From: an uncultured Paracoccaceae bacterium
GTDB lineage: Bacteria > Pseudomonadota > Alphaproteobacteria > Rhodobacterales > Rhodobacteraceae
Assembly: GCA_938028765.1 (NCBI GenBank)
Contig: CALIZF010000018.1
Span: 24,534-88,533 of the forward strand
Reading direction: 5' to 3'
DNA length: 64,000 nucleotides
Shown piece by piece: positions 31,050-39,588 of this stretch; the first letter of the stretch is position 1, and each line of letters begins with the position of its first letter. Under the pieces are notes generated by a model, which had not been told where the DNA came from, made no database searches, and saw only the letters and a list, made by a program, of their open reading frames with translations. The position numbers were made by a program, and so were the translations under genes.

Positions 31050-31594
31050 TGCTGGTGATCTTTACCGAGGAAGAATCGATGGAGGTCACCTTGCGCGCGC
31101 TGCTGCCGCGTCTTGGGGTGACGGCCTTTCAGATCGTCACCTTCCAAGGCGTCGGCGATCTGGAGGCGTCGCTGACCCGGAGGCTCAGGGGGTGGCGCGA
31201 CCCGAATGCGCGCTTCCTCATCCTTCGCGACAACGATAACGGCGATTGCGGGAAGAGAAAACAGCGGCTCCTCGAGCACGTGGCGGCATCCGGCTGCACC
31301 AGACCCGTCAAGGTCCGCATCGTGATGCAAGAGCTGGAGGCGTGGTTCCTCGGTGAGCCGCAAGCGCTGGTCAAAGCTGGTTTGTTGCGAGGTCAGCAGC
31401 GCCCCGCCTATTTGCGGTTGCCCGAGGCCGAGGCGCAACCGGAACAACGCCTGCGCAGCCTTGATCCCGGTTATCGCAAGATCAGCGGCGCGCGCCGCAT
31501 CGCGCCCCACCTCGATCCGTCCCGGAACACAGCCCCGAGTTTCCGTTCCACGATCACTGCCATCCGCCATCTGGTGGATGCCACCGGAGCCTGA
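31049..31594 (+). CDS. DUF4276-family, TOPRIM-like protein paired with the AAA ATPase
   Basis: A 181-aa protein. It opens MLVIFTEEESMEVTLRALLP, where a glutamate cluster at residues 7-9 follows the first strand. An acidic turn FLILRDNDNGDCGKRK (Asp61, Asp63, Asp66) comes after a predicted strand, and VRIVMQELEAWFLGEP follows. A strand-Glu-helix followed by DxD is the TOPRIM layout for metal-dependent nucleases. DUF4276 proteins, as I recall the family, fit this fold and often stand next to AAA ATPases. It starts inside the ATPase stop codon and ends 3 bases before leuD. Nuclease or primase-like activity is inferred. No function is proven. Confidence 0.75.
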   Translation: MLVIFTEEESMEVTLRALLPRLGVTAFQIVTFQGVGDLEASLTRRLRGWRDPNARFLILRDNDNGDCGKRKQRLLEHVAASGCTRPVKVRIVMQELEAWFLGEPQALVKAGLLRGQQRPAYLRLPEAEAQPEQRLRSLDPGYRKISGARRIAPHLDPSRNTAPSFRSTITAIRHLVDATGA

Positions 31595-31597
31595 CCC

Positions 31598-32203
31598 ATG
31601 ACCCCCTTCACCACGCTGACCGGCATCGCCGCGCCGATGCCGCTCGTCAACATCGACACCGACATGATCATCCCCAAACAGTATCTCAAGACGATTCAGC
31701 GCACCGGGCTTGGCCGGGCGCTGTTCGACGAGCTGCGCTATGACCGGAACGGCAACGAGATCCCCGATTTCGTGCTCAACATGCCGCAGTATCGCAACGC
31801 CCAGATCATCGTCGCGGGCGACAACTTCGGCTGCGGGTCGAGCCGCGAACATGCGGCCTGGGCGCTTCTGGACTTCGGGATCCGCTGCGTGATCTCGACC
31901 TCCTTCGCCGATATCTTCTACGGCAACTGCTTCAAGAACGGCATCCTGCCCGTCGTGCTGCCGCAGGCGGCGGTGGACCACCTGATGGAGGATGCGCGCC
32001 GCGGCGCCAACGCGCGGATCACCGTCGATCTGGCCGCGCAGAGCGTCACCGCATCCGACGGGACGGCCTTCGCCTTCGAGATCGACCCGTTCCGCAAGCA
32101 CTGCCTGCTGAACGGCCTCGACGACATCGGGCTGACGATGCAGAAGGCCGCGGCCATCGACGCGTTCGAGGCGCGGGCCGCGGCGGCGCGGCCCTGGGTC
32201 TGA
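31598..32203 (+). CDS. leuD: 3-isopropylmalate dehydratase small subunit
   Basis: The swivel-domain partner of LeuC, 201 aa. It has [40 protein letters not shown] and [17 protein letters not shown], all standard LeuD signatures. Its start is 3 bases after the DUF4276 stop, and the GGAG that could serve as ribosome-binding site lies in the last codons of that gene. LeuD synthesis therefore depends on translation or transcription through the inserted pair. The gene itself appears intact. Confidence 0.97.
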   Translation: MTPFTTLTGIAAPMPLVNIDTDMIIPKQYLKTIQRTGLGRALFDELRYDRNGNEIPDFVLNMPQYRNAQIIVAGDNFGCGSSREHAAWALLDFGIRCVISTSFADIFYGNCFKNGILPVVLPQAAVDHLMEDARRGANARITVDLAAQSVTASDGTAFAFEIDPFRKHCLLNGLDDIGLTMQKAAAIDAFEARAAAARPWV

Positions 32204-32461
32204 CGCGCGCCTGCCGCGGTGCCGGCCGCAGCGGCGGTGCCGGGCGCATCGCCGCAGCATTGCCACGCATTTGATGCAAACCGGCGACACCTGCACCCGG
32301 ATTTCGCCGGATTCCCGCCGCTTACTGCCATCAGCGTTGCCGGGCAGCGGGAAAGCGGGCAAAACTTGGGCAAGATCGAGGCAATCCGCCACAAAGTGCG
32401 GTCAATGGCAGGCAGCGGTTCCCGACACGCGCGGGCAACCGCCAACGGGCAGGGGAAGGGT

Positions 32462-33301
32462 TTGATCTACTCGCGGTTCGCGGGCGCGCTGATGCGCGCC
32501 GCGCTGGCGGTTCTGCTGGTGGCCACGCCGGCGTTGATCCTGCCCGAAGTCGGGGCGGACAGCCGCCAGGCGGTCGCGCTGGTCGCGGTGTTCGTCGGTG
32601 CCTTCGTGCTGGTCGAATACGCCTCGACCTATCCTGGCCTGGTCGAGTTCCGCCATGCCCCGCCCTTCAACCGCCTTCGCTTCCTGTCGCTGATGGCGAC
32701 GGTGGCGGTGGTGTCGCTCCTCGTGCGCGGGGCGACCGATCCGTCGCCCCTGACGGCCGGGGTGGCCGCGGTCGGCGCGGCCGTGGGGCAGGCGATCGAC
32801 TTTCCCTTCAGCCCCGTCCGCCTCGTCCTGTTGATCCTGCCCGCGGACGCAGGCCCGGTCGAGGTGTTCGTGCTGCGCGCCGCCTCGGGGCTGGCCCTCC
32901 TGATCTCGCTCATGACGCTGGGGGTCTTCGTCGCGCTGACGCGTGCGGGCCACTGGCCCGGACCCCGGGCCGCCTTCAATGTCTGGGTGAACCTGCCGAC
33001 CTTCGACCCCACGGCAGGCGCCGACGTGGTGGCGCGGCTCGAACGCGACGCCCGCATTAACATCGCGTTAGGGTTTCTGCTGCCATTCCTTGCGCCGGTG
33101 GCGTTCAAGGCGGCCTCGGCGGGGTTCATCCCGGTGTCCCTGTCCGCGCCGCAGATGCTGATCTGGACGATGGCGGCATGGTCGTTTCTTCCGGTATCGC
33201 TCTTCATGCGCGGGATCGCGATGGGGCGGGTGGCCGACATGATCCGCGCCTCGCGCGCGCGGGCCGAGGGCGGGTCCGGCGCGCGGTTGCAGCCGGCCTG
33301 A
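32462..33301 (+). CDS. Hypothetical multi-pass membrane protein in the leu region
   Basis: An integral membrane protein of about 280 aa with six or so hydrophobic helices (for example ALAVLLVATPALILP, RFLSLMATVAVVSLLV and [18 protein letters not shown]). The amphipathic loop EYASTYPGLVEFRHAPPFNR is conserved-looking. No family name comes to mind. A protein of this type between leuD and leuB seems usual in Rhodobacterales. The start is uncertain. A TTG at 32462 with AGGGGAAGGG just upstream fits a natural N-terminus LIYSRFAGALMR, while an ATG at 32405 would add 19 residues. Confidence 0.65.
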   Translation: MIYSRFAGALMRAALAVLLVATPALILPEVGADSRQAVALVAVFVGAFVLVEYASTYPGLVEFRHAPPFNRLRFLSLMATVAVVSLLVRGATDPSPLTAGVAAVGAAVGQAIDFPFSPVRLVLLILPADAGPVEVFVLRAASGLALLISLMTLGVFVALTRAGHWPGPRAAFNVWVNLPTFDPTAGADVVARLERDARINIALGFLLPFLAPVAFKAASAGFIPVSLSAPQMLIWTMAAWSFLPVSLFMRGIAMGRVADMIRASRARAEGGSGARLQPA

Positions 33302-34368
33302 CCCTTGCGCTGGCCGCACCCGCGGCTGCCGACACGCTGCGCCTTGCGGTCTGGACGGCGGGCCTGACCCGGCCCGGGCCGGGGCTTCTGCTGCGCGACA
33401 TCCGCGCGGGCGATCCGCAGGTCGATGCGGCGGCGGCGGTGATCGCGGCCGCCGCGCCCGACGTGGTCGTGATCGCGGGGTTCGACCACGACCTGCACGG
33501 CGTGGCGCTGGCCGCCTTCGCCGACCGGCTGGCGGCTGCGGGGGCGGCCTATCCCGTGCGGATCGCGCCCGCCGGCAACCGCGGCCTGCGCAGCGGGGCG
33601 GATCTGGACGGCGACGGGCGGCTCGCGGGCCCCGGCGACGCGCAGGGGTGGGGTCGCTTTGCCGGGGCTGGGGCTCTGGCGGTGCTCTCGCGCCTGCCGG
33701 CGGCGGGCGAGGGGCGCGATTTCTCGGCCTTCCTCTGGCGCGACCTGCCGGGCGCGGACGATCCCGCGGCGGTGCTGCCCCCTGCCGCGCTGGCGGTGCA
33801 GCGCCTGCACGCCTCGGGCGCCTTCGAGATTCCGCTGGCCCTGCCGGGCGGCGGCACCCTGGGCATCCTGACCTTCCACGCGACGCCCCCGGTGTTCGAC
33901 GGGCCCGAGGACCGCAATGGTCGCCGCAACCGGGACGAGGCGCTGTTCTGGGCGCAGCTGATCGACGGCGCGCTGCCGGGCCTCGCGCCGCCTGCGCCGC
34001 CGTTCGTGCTGATGGGGAACTTCAACCTCGACCCCGCCGACGGCGAGGGCCGGCGCGACGCGCTGGCGGCACTTCTGGCGCATCCCGCCCTGACCGACCC
34101 CGCCCCGCGCAGCCAGGGGGGCGCGGCCGCCGCCGCCCGACAGGGCGGCGCGAACGCCCGCCACGCGGGCGACCCCGCGCTCGATACCGCAGATTTCCGC
34201 GACGACCCCGGCCCGGGCAACCTGCGGGTCAGCTACATCCTGCCCTCGTCGGGTCTGCGCGTTACGGCCAGCGGCATCCTCTGGCCGCTGCCTGACGACC
34301 CCTTCGCCGAAACGGTCGCGGCGGCCGCACCCCACCGGCTCGTCTGGGTCGATCTCGCGCTCGACTGA
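33178..34368 (+). CDS. Endonuclease/exonuclease/phosphatase-fold protein, probably exported
   Basis: From about 33300 the frame shows a signal-peptide-like stretch ([20 protein letters not shown]), then [52 protein letters not shown] and [20 protein letters not shown], the GNFN/GDFN element of the EEP fold. [12 protein letters not shown] resembles the C-terminal YIL motif. Substrate unknown. The start is a puzzle. The only in-frame ATG is at 33178, which would overlap the previous gene by 124 bases and put about 35 odd residues before the signal peptide. A CTG start near 33297 or a nearby frameshift is possible. Confidence 0.72.
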   Translation: MVVSSGIALHARDRDGAGGRHDPRLARAGRGRVRRAVAAGLTLALAAPAAADTLRLAVWTAGLTRPGPGLLLRDIRAGDPQVDAAAAVIAAAAPDVVVIAGFDHDLHGVALAAFADRLAAAGAAYPVRIAPAGNRGLRSGADLDGDGRLAGPGDAQGWGRFAGAGALAVLSRLPAAGEGRDFSAFLWRDLPGADDPAAVLPPAALAVQRLHASGAFEIPLALPGGGTLGILTFHATPPVFDGPEDRNGRRNRDEALFWAQLIDGALPGLAPPAPPFVLMGNFNLDPADGEGRRDALAALLAHPALTDPAPRSQGGAAAAARQGGANARHAGDPALDTADFRDDPGPGNLRVSYILPSSGLRVTASGILWPLPDDPFAETVAAAAPHRLVWVDLALD

Positions 34369-34499
34369 CCCCCAAGGGCAAGAGACCCGCCGCCGCAGTT
34401 CCGGCGCGCGTCGCCCGTCCAGCGCCTGCGCGGGGGGGCACCTTGACCGGCCCGCAGCCAGAGGCTAGGCGCGCCACGTCACGCGGCCCGGAGGATCCC

Positions 34500-35606
34500 A
34501 TGCCCAACCCGTCCCTTCTCATCCTCGCCGGCGACGGCATCGGCCCCGAGGTGATGGCCGAGGTGAAGCGGATCATCGCCTGGCTGGGGGACCGGCGCGG
34601 GATCCGCTTCGACGTGAGCGAGGATCTGGTCGGCGGCTGCGCCTACGACGCGCACGGCACGCCGCTGACCGATGCGACGATGGAAAGGGCACAGGCCGTT
34701 GATGCCGTGCTGCTCGGCGCCGTCGGCGGGCCGAAATACGACGGCCTGCCCTTCGCGGTGAAGCCCGAACGCGGCCTTCTGCGCCTCCGGAAGGAGATGG
34801 ACCTCTACGCCAACCTGCGCCCCGCCCGGTGCTTCGATGCCCTGGCCGACTTCAGCTCGCTGAAGAAAGAGGTCGTGGCAGGTCTCGACATCATGATCGT
34901 CCGCGAACTGACCTCGGGCGTCTACTTCGGCGAGCCGCGCGGGATCTTCACCGAAGGCAACGAGCGGGTCGGGATCAACACGCAGCGCTACACGGAAAGC
35001 GAGATCGCGCGGGTGGCGCGGTCGGCCTTCGAACTCGCGCGCAAGCGGTCGGGCAGGGTCTGCTCGATGGAGAAGGCCAACGTGATGGAATCGGGCGTCC
35101 TGTGGCGCGAGGTGGTGACCGAGGTGCATGCCCGCGAATACCCGGATGTCGCGCTGTCGCACATGTATGCCGACGCGGGCGCGATGCAGCTGACGCGCTG
35201 GCCCAAGCAGTTCGACGTGATCGTGACCGACAATCTGTTCGGCGACCTCCTGTCGGACCTCGCCGCGATGCTGACCGGCAGCCTCGGGATGCTGCCCTCG
35301 GCCAGCCTCGGGGCGCCGATGGCCAACGGTCGGCCGAAGGCGCTCTACGAACCCGTGCACGGCAGCGCGCCCGACATCGCGGGGCAGGGCAAGGCCAACC
35401 CGATCGCCTGCATCCTGTCCTTCGCGATGGCGCTGCGTTATTCGTTCGACCTCGGGGCCGAGGCCGACCGGATCGAGCGCGCGGTAGAACGGGTGCTGGC
35501 CGACGGCGTTCGCACCGCCGACCTGATGGGCCCCGCTGGCGGGACGCCGGTCGGCACGTCCGGTATGGGCGACGCGATCCTCGCGGCACTCGACGCGAGC
35601 CTCTGA
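34500..35606 (+). CDS. leuB: 3-isopropylmalate dehydrogenase
   Basis: An NAD+-dependent oxidative decarboxylase in leucine synthesis, 368 aa. It has [76 protein letters not shown] with [17 protein letters not shown], and the NAD-binding [18 protein letters not shown]. The start at 34500 is set by GGAGG 5-6 bases upstream. It is separated from leuCD by two other genes. It ends 3 bases before the converging phosphate transporter gene. Confidence 0.98.
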   Translation: MPNPSLLILAGDGIGPEVMAEVKRIIAWLGDRRGIRFDVSEDLVGGCAYDAHGTPLTDATMERAQAVDAVLLGAVGGPKYDGLPFAVKPERGLLRLRKEMDLYANLRPARCFDALADFSSLKKEVVAGLDIMIVRELTSGVYFGEPRGIFTEGNERVGINTQRYTESEIARVARSAFELARKRSGRVCSMEKANVMESGVLWREVVTEVHAREYPDVALSHMYADAGAMQLTRWPKQFDVIVTDNLFGDLLSDLAAMLTGSLGMLPSASLGAPMANGRPKALYEPVHGSAPDIAGQGKANPIACILSFAMALRYSFDLGAEADRIERAVERVLADGVRTADLMGPAGGTPVGTSGMGDAILAALDASL

Positions 35607-35609
35607 GGG

Positions 35610-37193
35610 TCAGCCGACGCTCCGCGCCGCCTCGGCCGCCCCCGGCGCGTCCTTGCCGGCCGCCACGGCATAATGCGTGATCCGCTCGGCGTGGCGCAGG
35701 CTGCGTTCCAGCCAGCGGGCGGCGTCGGTGATCACGAAGACGTCGCCCAAGCCGATCATCCCGGCGTGTTCGCGCAACAGGACCGACCGGCGCAGCCGCG
35801 CCGCGCGCCTGGCGACGAGGTCGTGAAGCCGCTCGAGCCGCGCCGCCGAGGCGGCATCCGGTCCGTGGGCCGCCACCCGCTCCAGCATTGCGGCCATCGC
35901 GCGCGCGGGCCGGCGCAGCGGGGCTTCGGTGGCGAGGGTGGCGATCCGGTCGGCCTGACCGGCCCTGTGCGTCAGGCGGTGCAGGTGGTCGGCCAGGTGC
36001 ATCAGCGCGGCGAGGCGCCGCCGCCCGGCCTCGTCCGGCGCGGGCGGGGCCAGCATGATGAGGAAGGCTTCGAGATCCTCGATCGCACGGTGCACCTCGG
36101 CCTCTTCGCCGCGCGCCGGTGCCCCGCCACGCAAGACGACCGCGAGGCCCGCGAAGGCCGCGCCCGCGATCCTGACCGCGACCGCGCGGGCGGTATCGGT
36201 CGCTGCGGCCGGGTCGGCCGCCAGCGCCGGCGACAGAGCCTCGGCCAGCGGACCGTCGCCGGGCACCAGCCGCCCGATCGCGCGGGCGAAGAGCGGCAGC
36301 ACCGGCAGAAGGACGACCACGCCCGCGACGTTGAAGGCGGTGTGGAAGAAGACGAGCGCGGTCTGCGCATCCCCGGCGGTCAACTTCGGCAGGAACGGCA
36401 CCAGCCCGAGCGCGGCGAAGGCCAGCATGGCCGTGGCGATGTTGTAGCCGACATGCGCCCAGGCAGTGCGCCGCATGTCGCGCGATCCGCCGAGCGTGGC
36501 CAGCAGCGATTTCAGCGTGGTGCCGAGATCCATCCCGATCACCAGTGCCGCGGCCTGCAGCAGGCCGATGGCGCCGGATGCCATCAGCACCAGCGCCATC
36601 GCCACGCCGACGCTGGACGATTGCACCACCGCCGTCACCGCGCATCCCGCCGCCACCAGGATCAGCCGCCCCGCCAGCGTGTCGGCCGGCACCAGGACGC
36701 CGGCCAGCAGCGGCTCCACCGCCGGCGCGGCGGCCTTCATCATGTCGAGGCCGAGGAACACCAGCGCGAACCCCGTCGCCATCCGGCCCCACGCCGCCAC
36801 GGCCCGCCCGCCTGCCGCCGCCGCCAGCGCGCCGAGGGCCGAAAGCGGCATCGCCAGCGTCCCGAGGCCGACCTTGAGCCCCAGGACCGCCACCATCCAG
36901 CCGGTGACGGTCGTGCCGATGTTCGCGCCGAACACCACGCCCAGGGCCTGCGGAAACGTCAGAAGACCCGCGCCGACGAAGCCGATCACCGTCAACACCG
37001 TGGCCGAGGACGATTGCAGCACCGCGGTCGCCGCCGCCCCCGCCAGCACCCCGCGCAGGGGCGAGGTGGTGAAGCGCGCCAGCACCGCGCGCGTGCGTCG
37101 TCCGGCCAGCGCGGTCAGCGCCGCCGTCATCGTCTGCATCCCGAACAGGAACAGCCCGATCCCGCCCAGGGCCGCCAGAACCGCCTCGGTCAT
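35610..37193 (-). CDS. Na/Pi cotransporter family protein
   Basis: A 527-aa membrane protein with two Na_Pi_cotrans repeats, each carrying the QSSS signature (TAVLQSSSATVLTVIGFVG near residue 57 and TAVVQSSSVGVAMALVLMAS near residue 190). The soluble C-terminal third (about residues 330-527) is helical, with PhoU-like pattern (AIEDLEAFLIM, HLADHLHRLTHRAG). Bacterial members (YjbB/NptA-like) move phosphate, often outward. Direction here is unknown. It converges on leuB. Confidence 0.9.
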   Translation of the reverse strand: MTEAVLAALGGIGLFLFGMQTMTAALTALAGRRTRAVLARFTTSPLRGVLAGAAATAVLQSSSATVLTVIGFVGAGLLTFPQALGVVFGANIGTTVTGWMVAVLGLKVGLGTLAMPLSALGALAAAAGGRAVAAWGRMATGFALVFLGLDMMKAAAPAVEPLLAGVLVPADTLAGRLILVAAGCAVTAVVQSSSVGVAMALVLMASGAIGLLQAAALVIGMDLGTTLKSLLATLGGSRDMRRTAWAHVGYNIATAMLAFAALGLVPFLPKLTAGDAQTALVFFHTAFNVAGVVVLLPVLPLFARAIGRLVPGDGPLAEALSPALAADPAAATDTARAVAVRIAGAAFAGLAVVLRGGAPARGEEAEVHRAIEDLEAFLIMLAPPAPDEAGRRRLAALMHLADHLHRLTHRAGQADRIATLATEAPLRRPARAMAAMLERVAAHGPDAASAARLERLHDLVARRAARLRRSVLLREHAGMIGLGDVFVITDAARWLERSLRHAERITHYAVAAGKDAPGAAEAARSVG

Positions 37194-37321
37194 CCCGTGC
37201 CCGTCCCTTTGCCGCCTGTCATAAGCCGCAGCGCCGCGGCGCGACAGTGGCGGCGGCGATGAAGGGTTGAGGCCGCCGGCGGCGCGGGTATGGTGCGCGC
37301 GCAGCAGACGACAGGCGGCGC

Positions 37322-38263
37322 ATGACGACGATCGGCCCCAACGCCCGCGGCGCCTCGCTCGCGCTTCTGGGCTTTGCCGTCTATTCCAGCCACGACGCCG
37401 TCATCAAGGCGCTGAGCGCGACCTATTCCACCTTTCAGATCATGTTCTTCGCCACGATCCTGGGGTTTCCCCTCCTCGTCGTGATGATGCTTGCGGACCG
37501 CGCGCCCCTGCGCCTCGTCCCGAGGAATCCGGGCTGGATGGCAGTGCGGTCGGGCGGCGTGGTGCTGTCGGGGCTGTCGGGGTTCTACGCCTTCAGCGTG
37601 CTTCCGCTGGCGCAGACCTACGCCCTGCTGTTCGCCGCCCCGCTGCTGATTACGCTTCTGGCCATCCCGGTGCTGGGCGAGACGGTGGGTCTGCGCCGGG
37701 CGCTGGCGGTGCTTGCGGGGTTCGCCGGCGTGATGATCGTGCTGCGCCCCGGCGAGGCGCCGATCGGCCCGGGGCATGTCGCGGCGCTGTGCGCCGCCTT
37801 CTGCGCGGCCATCGCCGCGGTCGCCTCGCGCCGGATCGGCCGCGAGGAACGGCCGGCGGTGATGGTCGTCTGGCCGATGCTGACCACCTTCGTCGTCATG
37901 GGCGCGGCGCAGCCCTTCGTCTATGTGCCGGTCGCGCCCTTCGACCTTCTGCTGCTTGCCTATGTCGCGGTCTGTTCCTTCGCGGCGCTTCTCTGCATCG
38001 TGATGGCCTACCGGCTGGCCGAGGCGGCGGTGGTCGCGCAGATGCAGTATTCGCAGATCGTCTGGGCGGCACTCTTCGGCGCGCTGTTCTTCGGCGAGAC
38101 GCCCGATCTCTGGACCTTTGCCGGCGCGGGCGTGATCATCGCCTCGGGCGTCTACATCGTCTGGCGCGAGGCGCGCGGGTCGGCCTCGGCCAACCGGCCG
38201 GTGATCACCACGCGCGCCCGCCCCCAGACCGGATCGGATCCGGGCGCGGGGCCGCTGCCCTGA
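37322..38263 (+). CDS. DMT-superfamily (EamA) transporter
   Basis: A 313-aa membrane protein with ten hydrophobic helices arranged as two EamA repeats. The first contains YSSHDAVIKALSATYSTFQI and VVLSGLSGFYAFSVLPLAQT, the second EAAVVAQMQYSQIVWAALFG and LFFGETPDLWTFAGAGVIIA. Transporters of this type export small metabolites. The substrate is not predictable. A GGCGGCGC element precedes the ATG. Its 3' end lies about 55 bases before tRNA-Pro. Confidence 0.88.
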   Translation: MTTIGPNARGASLALLGFAVYSSHDAVIKALSATYSTFQIMFFATILGFPLLVVMMLADRAPLRLVPRNPGWMAVRSGGVVLSGLSGFYAFSVLPLAQTYALLFAAPLLITLLAIPVLGETVGLRRALAVLAGFAGVMIVLRPGEAPIGPGHVAALCAAFCAAIAAVASRRIGREERPAVMVVWPMLTTFVVMGAAQPFVYVPVAPFDLLLLAYVAVCSFAALLCIVMAYRLAEAAVVAQMQYSQIVWAALFGALFFGETPDLWTFAGAGVIIASGVYIVWREARGSASANRPVITTRARPQTGSDPGAGPLP

Positions 38264-38317
38264 CCGGCCGCGGCTCTTGCCAAGCCGGCACAAAACCGCT
38301 ACGCCCCCCGCCACGGT

Positions 38318-38394
38318 CGGAGCGTAGCGCAGCCTGGTAGCGCACCTGCTTCGGGAGCAGGGGGTCGGAGGTTCAAATCCTCTCGCTCCGACCA
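38318..38394 (+). tRNA. tRNA-Pro (anticodon CGG)
   Basis: A complete cloverleaf of 77 bases with CCA encoded. The acceptor arms are CGGAGCG and CGCTCCG with discriminator A. The D-loop has AGCCTGGTAGCGC, the anticodon arm is CCTGC-TTCGGGA-GCAGG giving anticodon CGG (reads CCG proline codons), and the T-arm is TCGGAGGTTCAAATCCTCTC. CCG is a frequent proline codon in this GC-rich genome. Confidence 0.97.
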
Positions 38395-38456
38395 GTCCCG
38401 TCATGCTCATCTTGACACGCTTGACGCGCCGGCCTCAGGCGGGTTCCTTCGTCTGC

Positions 38457-39182
38457 ATGGACTGGCGGGGCGAAGGCATCCTTCTGGCCGCGCGCCCGCA
38501 CGGCGAGGTGGCGGCCATCGTTGAGGCGTTCACCGAGGCGCAGGGGCGGCACGCAGGCGTGGTGCCCGGCGGTGGCGGGCGGCGCATGGCCGCAGTGCTG
38601 CAACCGGGCGCCCAGGTGGCGCTGGCCTGGCGGGCGCGGACCGACGGCCAGATCGGCACCTTCGTGGTCGAACCGCTGCGCCCCCGCGCGCCCGCGCTGA
38701 TGGCCGACGCTCGCGCGCTGGCGGCCCTGTCGGCCGTCTGTGCGCTGTGCCAGCGCGCCCTGCCGGAACGCGAGGCGCACCCGGGCCTCTACCGGGCGAC
38801 GCTGGTGCTGCTCGAGTCGCTGGCCGCGCTGCCGGATTGGCCGGTGCTCTACCTGCACTGGGAACTGCGGTTGCTGGCCGACCTCGGCTTTGCGCTGGAT
38901 CTTGCGGAATGCGCGCTGACGGGGGCGCGGACGGGCCTTGCCTGGGTCAGCCCGCGGACGGGGCGGGCGGCGACGGCGGCGGCGGCCGGCGCCTGGGCCG
39001 ACCGTCTGCTGCCGCTGCCCGCCTGCCTGACCGCAGAGGGCGGCCCGGCCGATCCGGCGGCGCTCGCGCAGGGGTTGGCGCTGACCGGGCATTTCCTGAC
39101 GCGCGCGCTGGCCGAGGGCCCCGGCGCGCGGCCGCTGCCCGAGGCGCGCGTGCGGCTGGCCGCCCTGCTGGCGCGGGGCTGA
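38457..39182 (+). CDS. recO: DNA repair protein RecO
   Basis: RecO works with RecR and RecF to load RecA onto SSB-coated single-stranded gaps. The 241-aa protein has the OB-fold N-terminus (MDWRGEGILLAARPHGEVAA and HAGVVPGGGGRRMAAVLQPG) followed by a helical C-terminal domain (YLHWELRLLADLGFALDLA with ECALTG). The zinc cysteines found in some homologues are only partly visible. The start at 38457 gives the family N-terminus. An upstream in-frame ATG at 38403 lies just after the tRNA and adds atypical residues. Confidence 0.92.
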   Translation: MDWRGEGILLAARPHGEVAAIVEAFTEAQGRHAGVVPGGGGRRMAAVLQPGAQVALAWRARTDGQIGTFVVEPLRPRAPALMADARALAALSAVCALCQRALPEREAHPGLYRATLVLLESLAALPDWPVLYLHWELRLLADLGFALDLAECALTGARTGLAWVSPRTGRAATAAAAGAWADRLLPLPACLTAEGGPADPAALAQGLALTGHFLTRALAEGPGARPLPEARVRLAALLARG

Positions 39183-39588
39183 CGGTTCCCGAACCACGAC
39201 CCGCAGCCCCCGGTGGCGGCCCCGGGGCGCTGCCCCGGACCCCGGAGTATTTGGGACAAGATGAAGTCAGGGTCGATGCCCGGTCCGGCCGGGCCGTGTC
39301 CGTTTGTGCCGGACGGCGGCGCAGGCGCGGCACTTGGCCGGCACATGGCCGGCGTGCGGCCGCGGTCCTGGCCTGCCGGCTGTGACGGCGCCCGGGCGGC
39401 CGGGCGGAACCGGCCGGGCGGGTCGGGTCGGGCGGTGCGTCCCGGCGAGGACCGTTTGCGACACCTGCACGTCGCCGCGGTGACAGACGCCCGTTGCGGC
39501 CGGCGCGACCCTCAACGCTGCCGGCCTGCGCCGAACCCTGCCGGGCGGCGGCGGGGCGTGTGCAGGTCGGCCGCCCGGATGGACCGTC
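39183..39588. other. Intergenic stretch with a repeat element, upstream of MFS gene
   Basis: The 406 bases between recO and the MFS transporter hold no convincing gene. All frames are Arg/Gly/Pro-rich. Near the recO end is a hairpin plus conserved core (39219-39266), described separately, which recurs at the right edge of the window. The remainder probably contains the MFS promoter, but no clear boxes are visible. Confidence 0.4.
39219..39266 (+). repeat. Hairpin-plus-core intergenic repeat, copy 1
   Basis: A 7-bp stem (CCGGGGC at 39222-39228, loop GCT, GCCCCGG at 39232-39238) is followed by the core 39244-39266, GGAGTATTT then GG then GACAAGATGAAG. The same core recurs at 63969-63991 with only two differences in 23 bases, also behind a 7-bp GC stem. 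The layout is that of a short interspersed repeat or a conserved 3'-end element. Confidence 0.6.
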
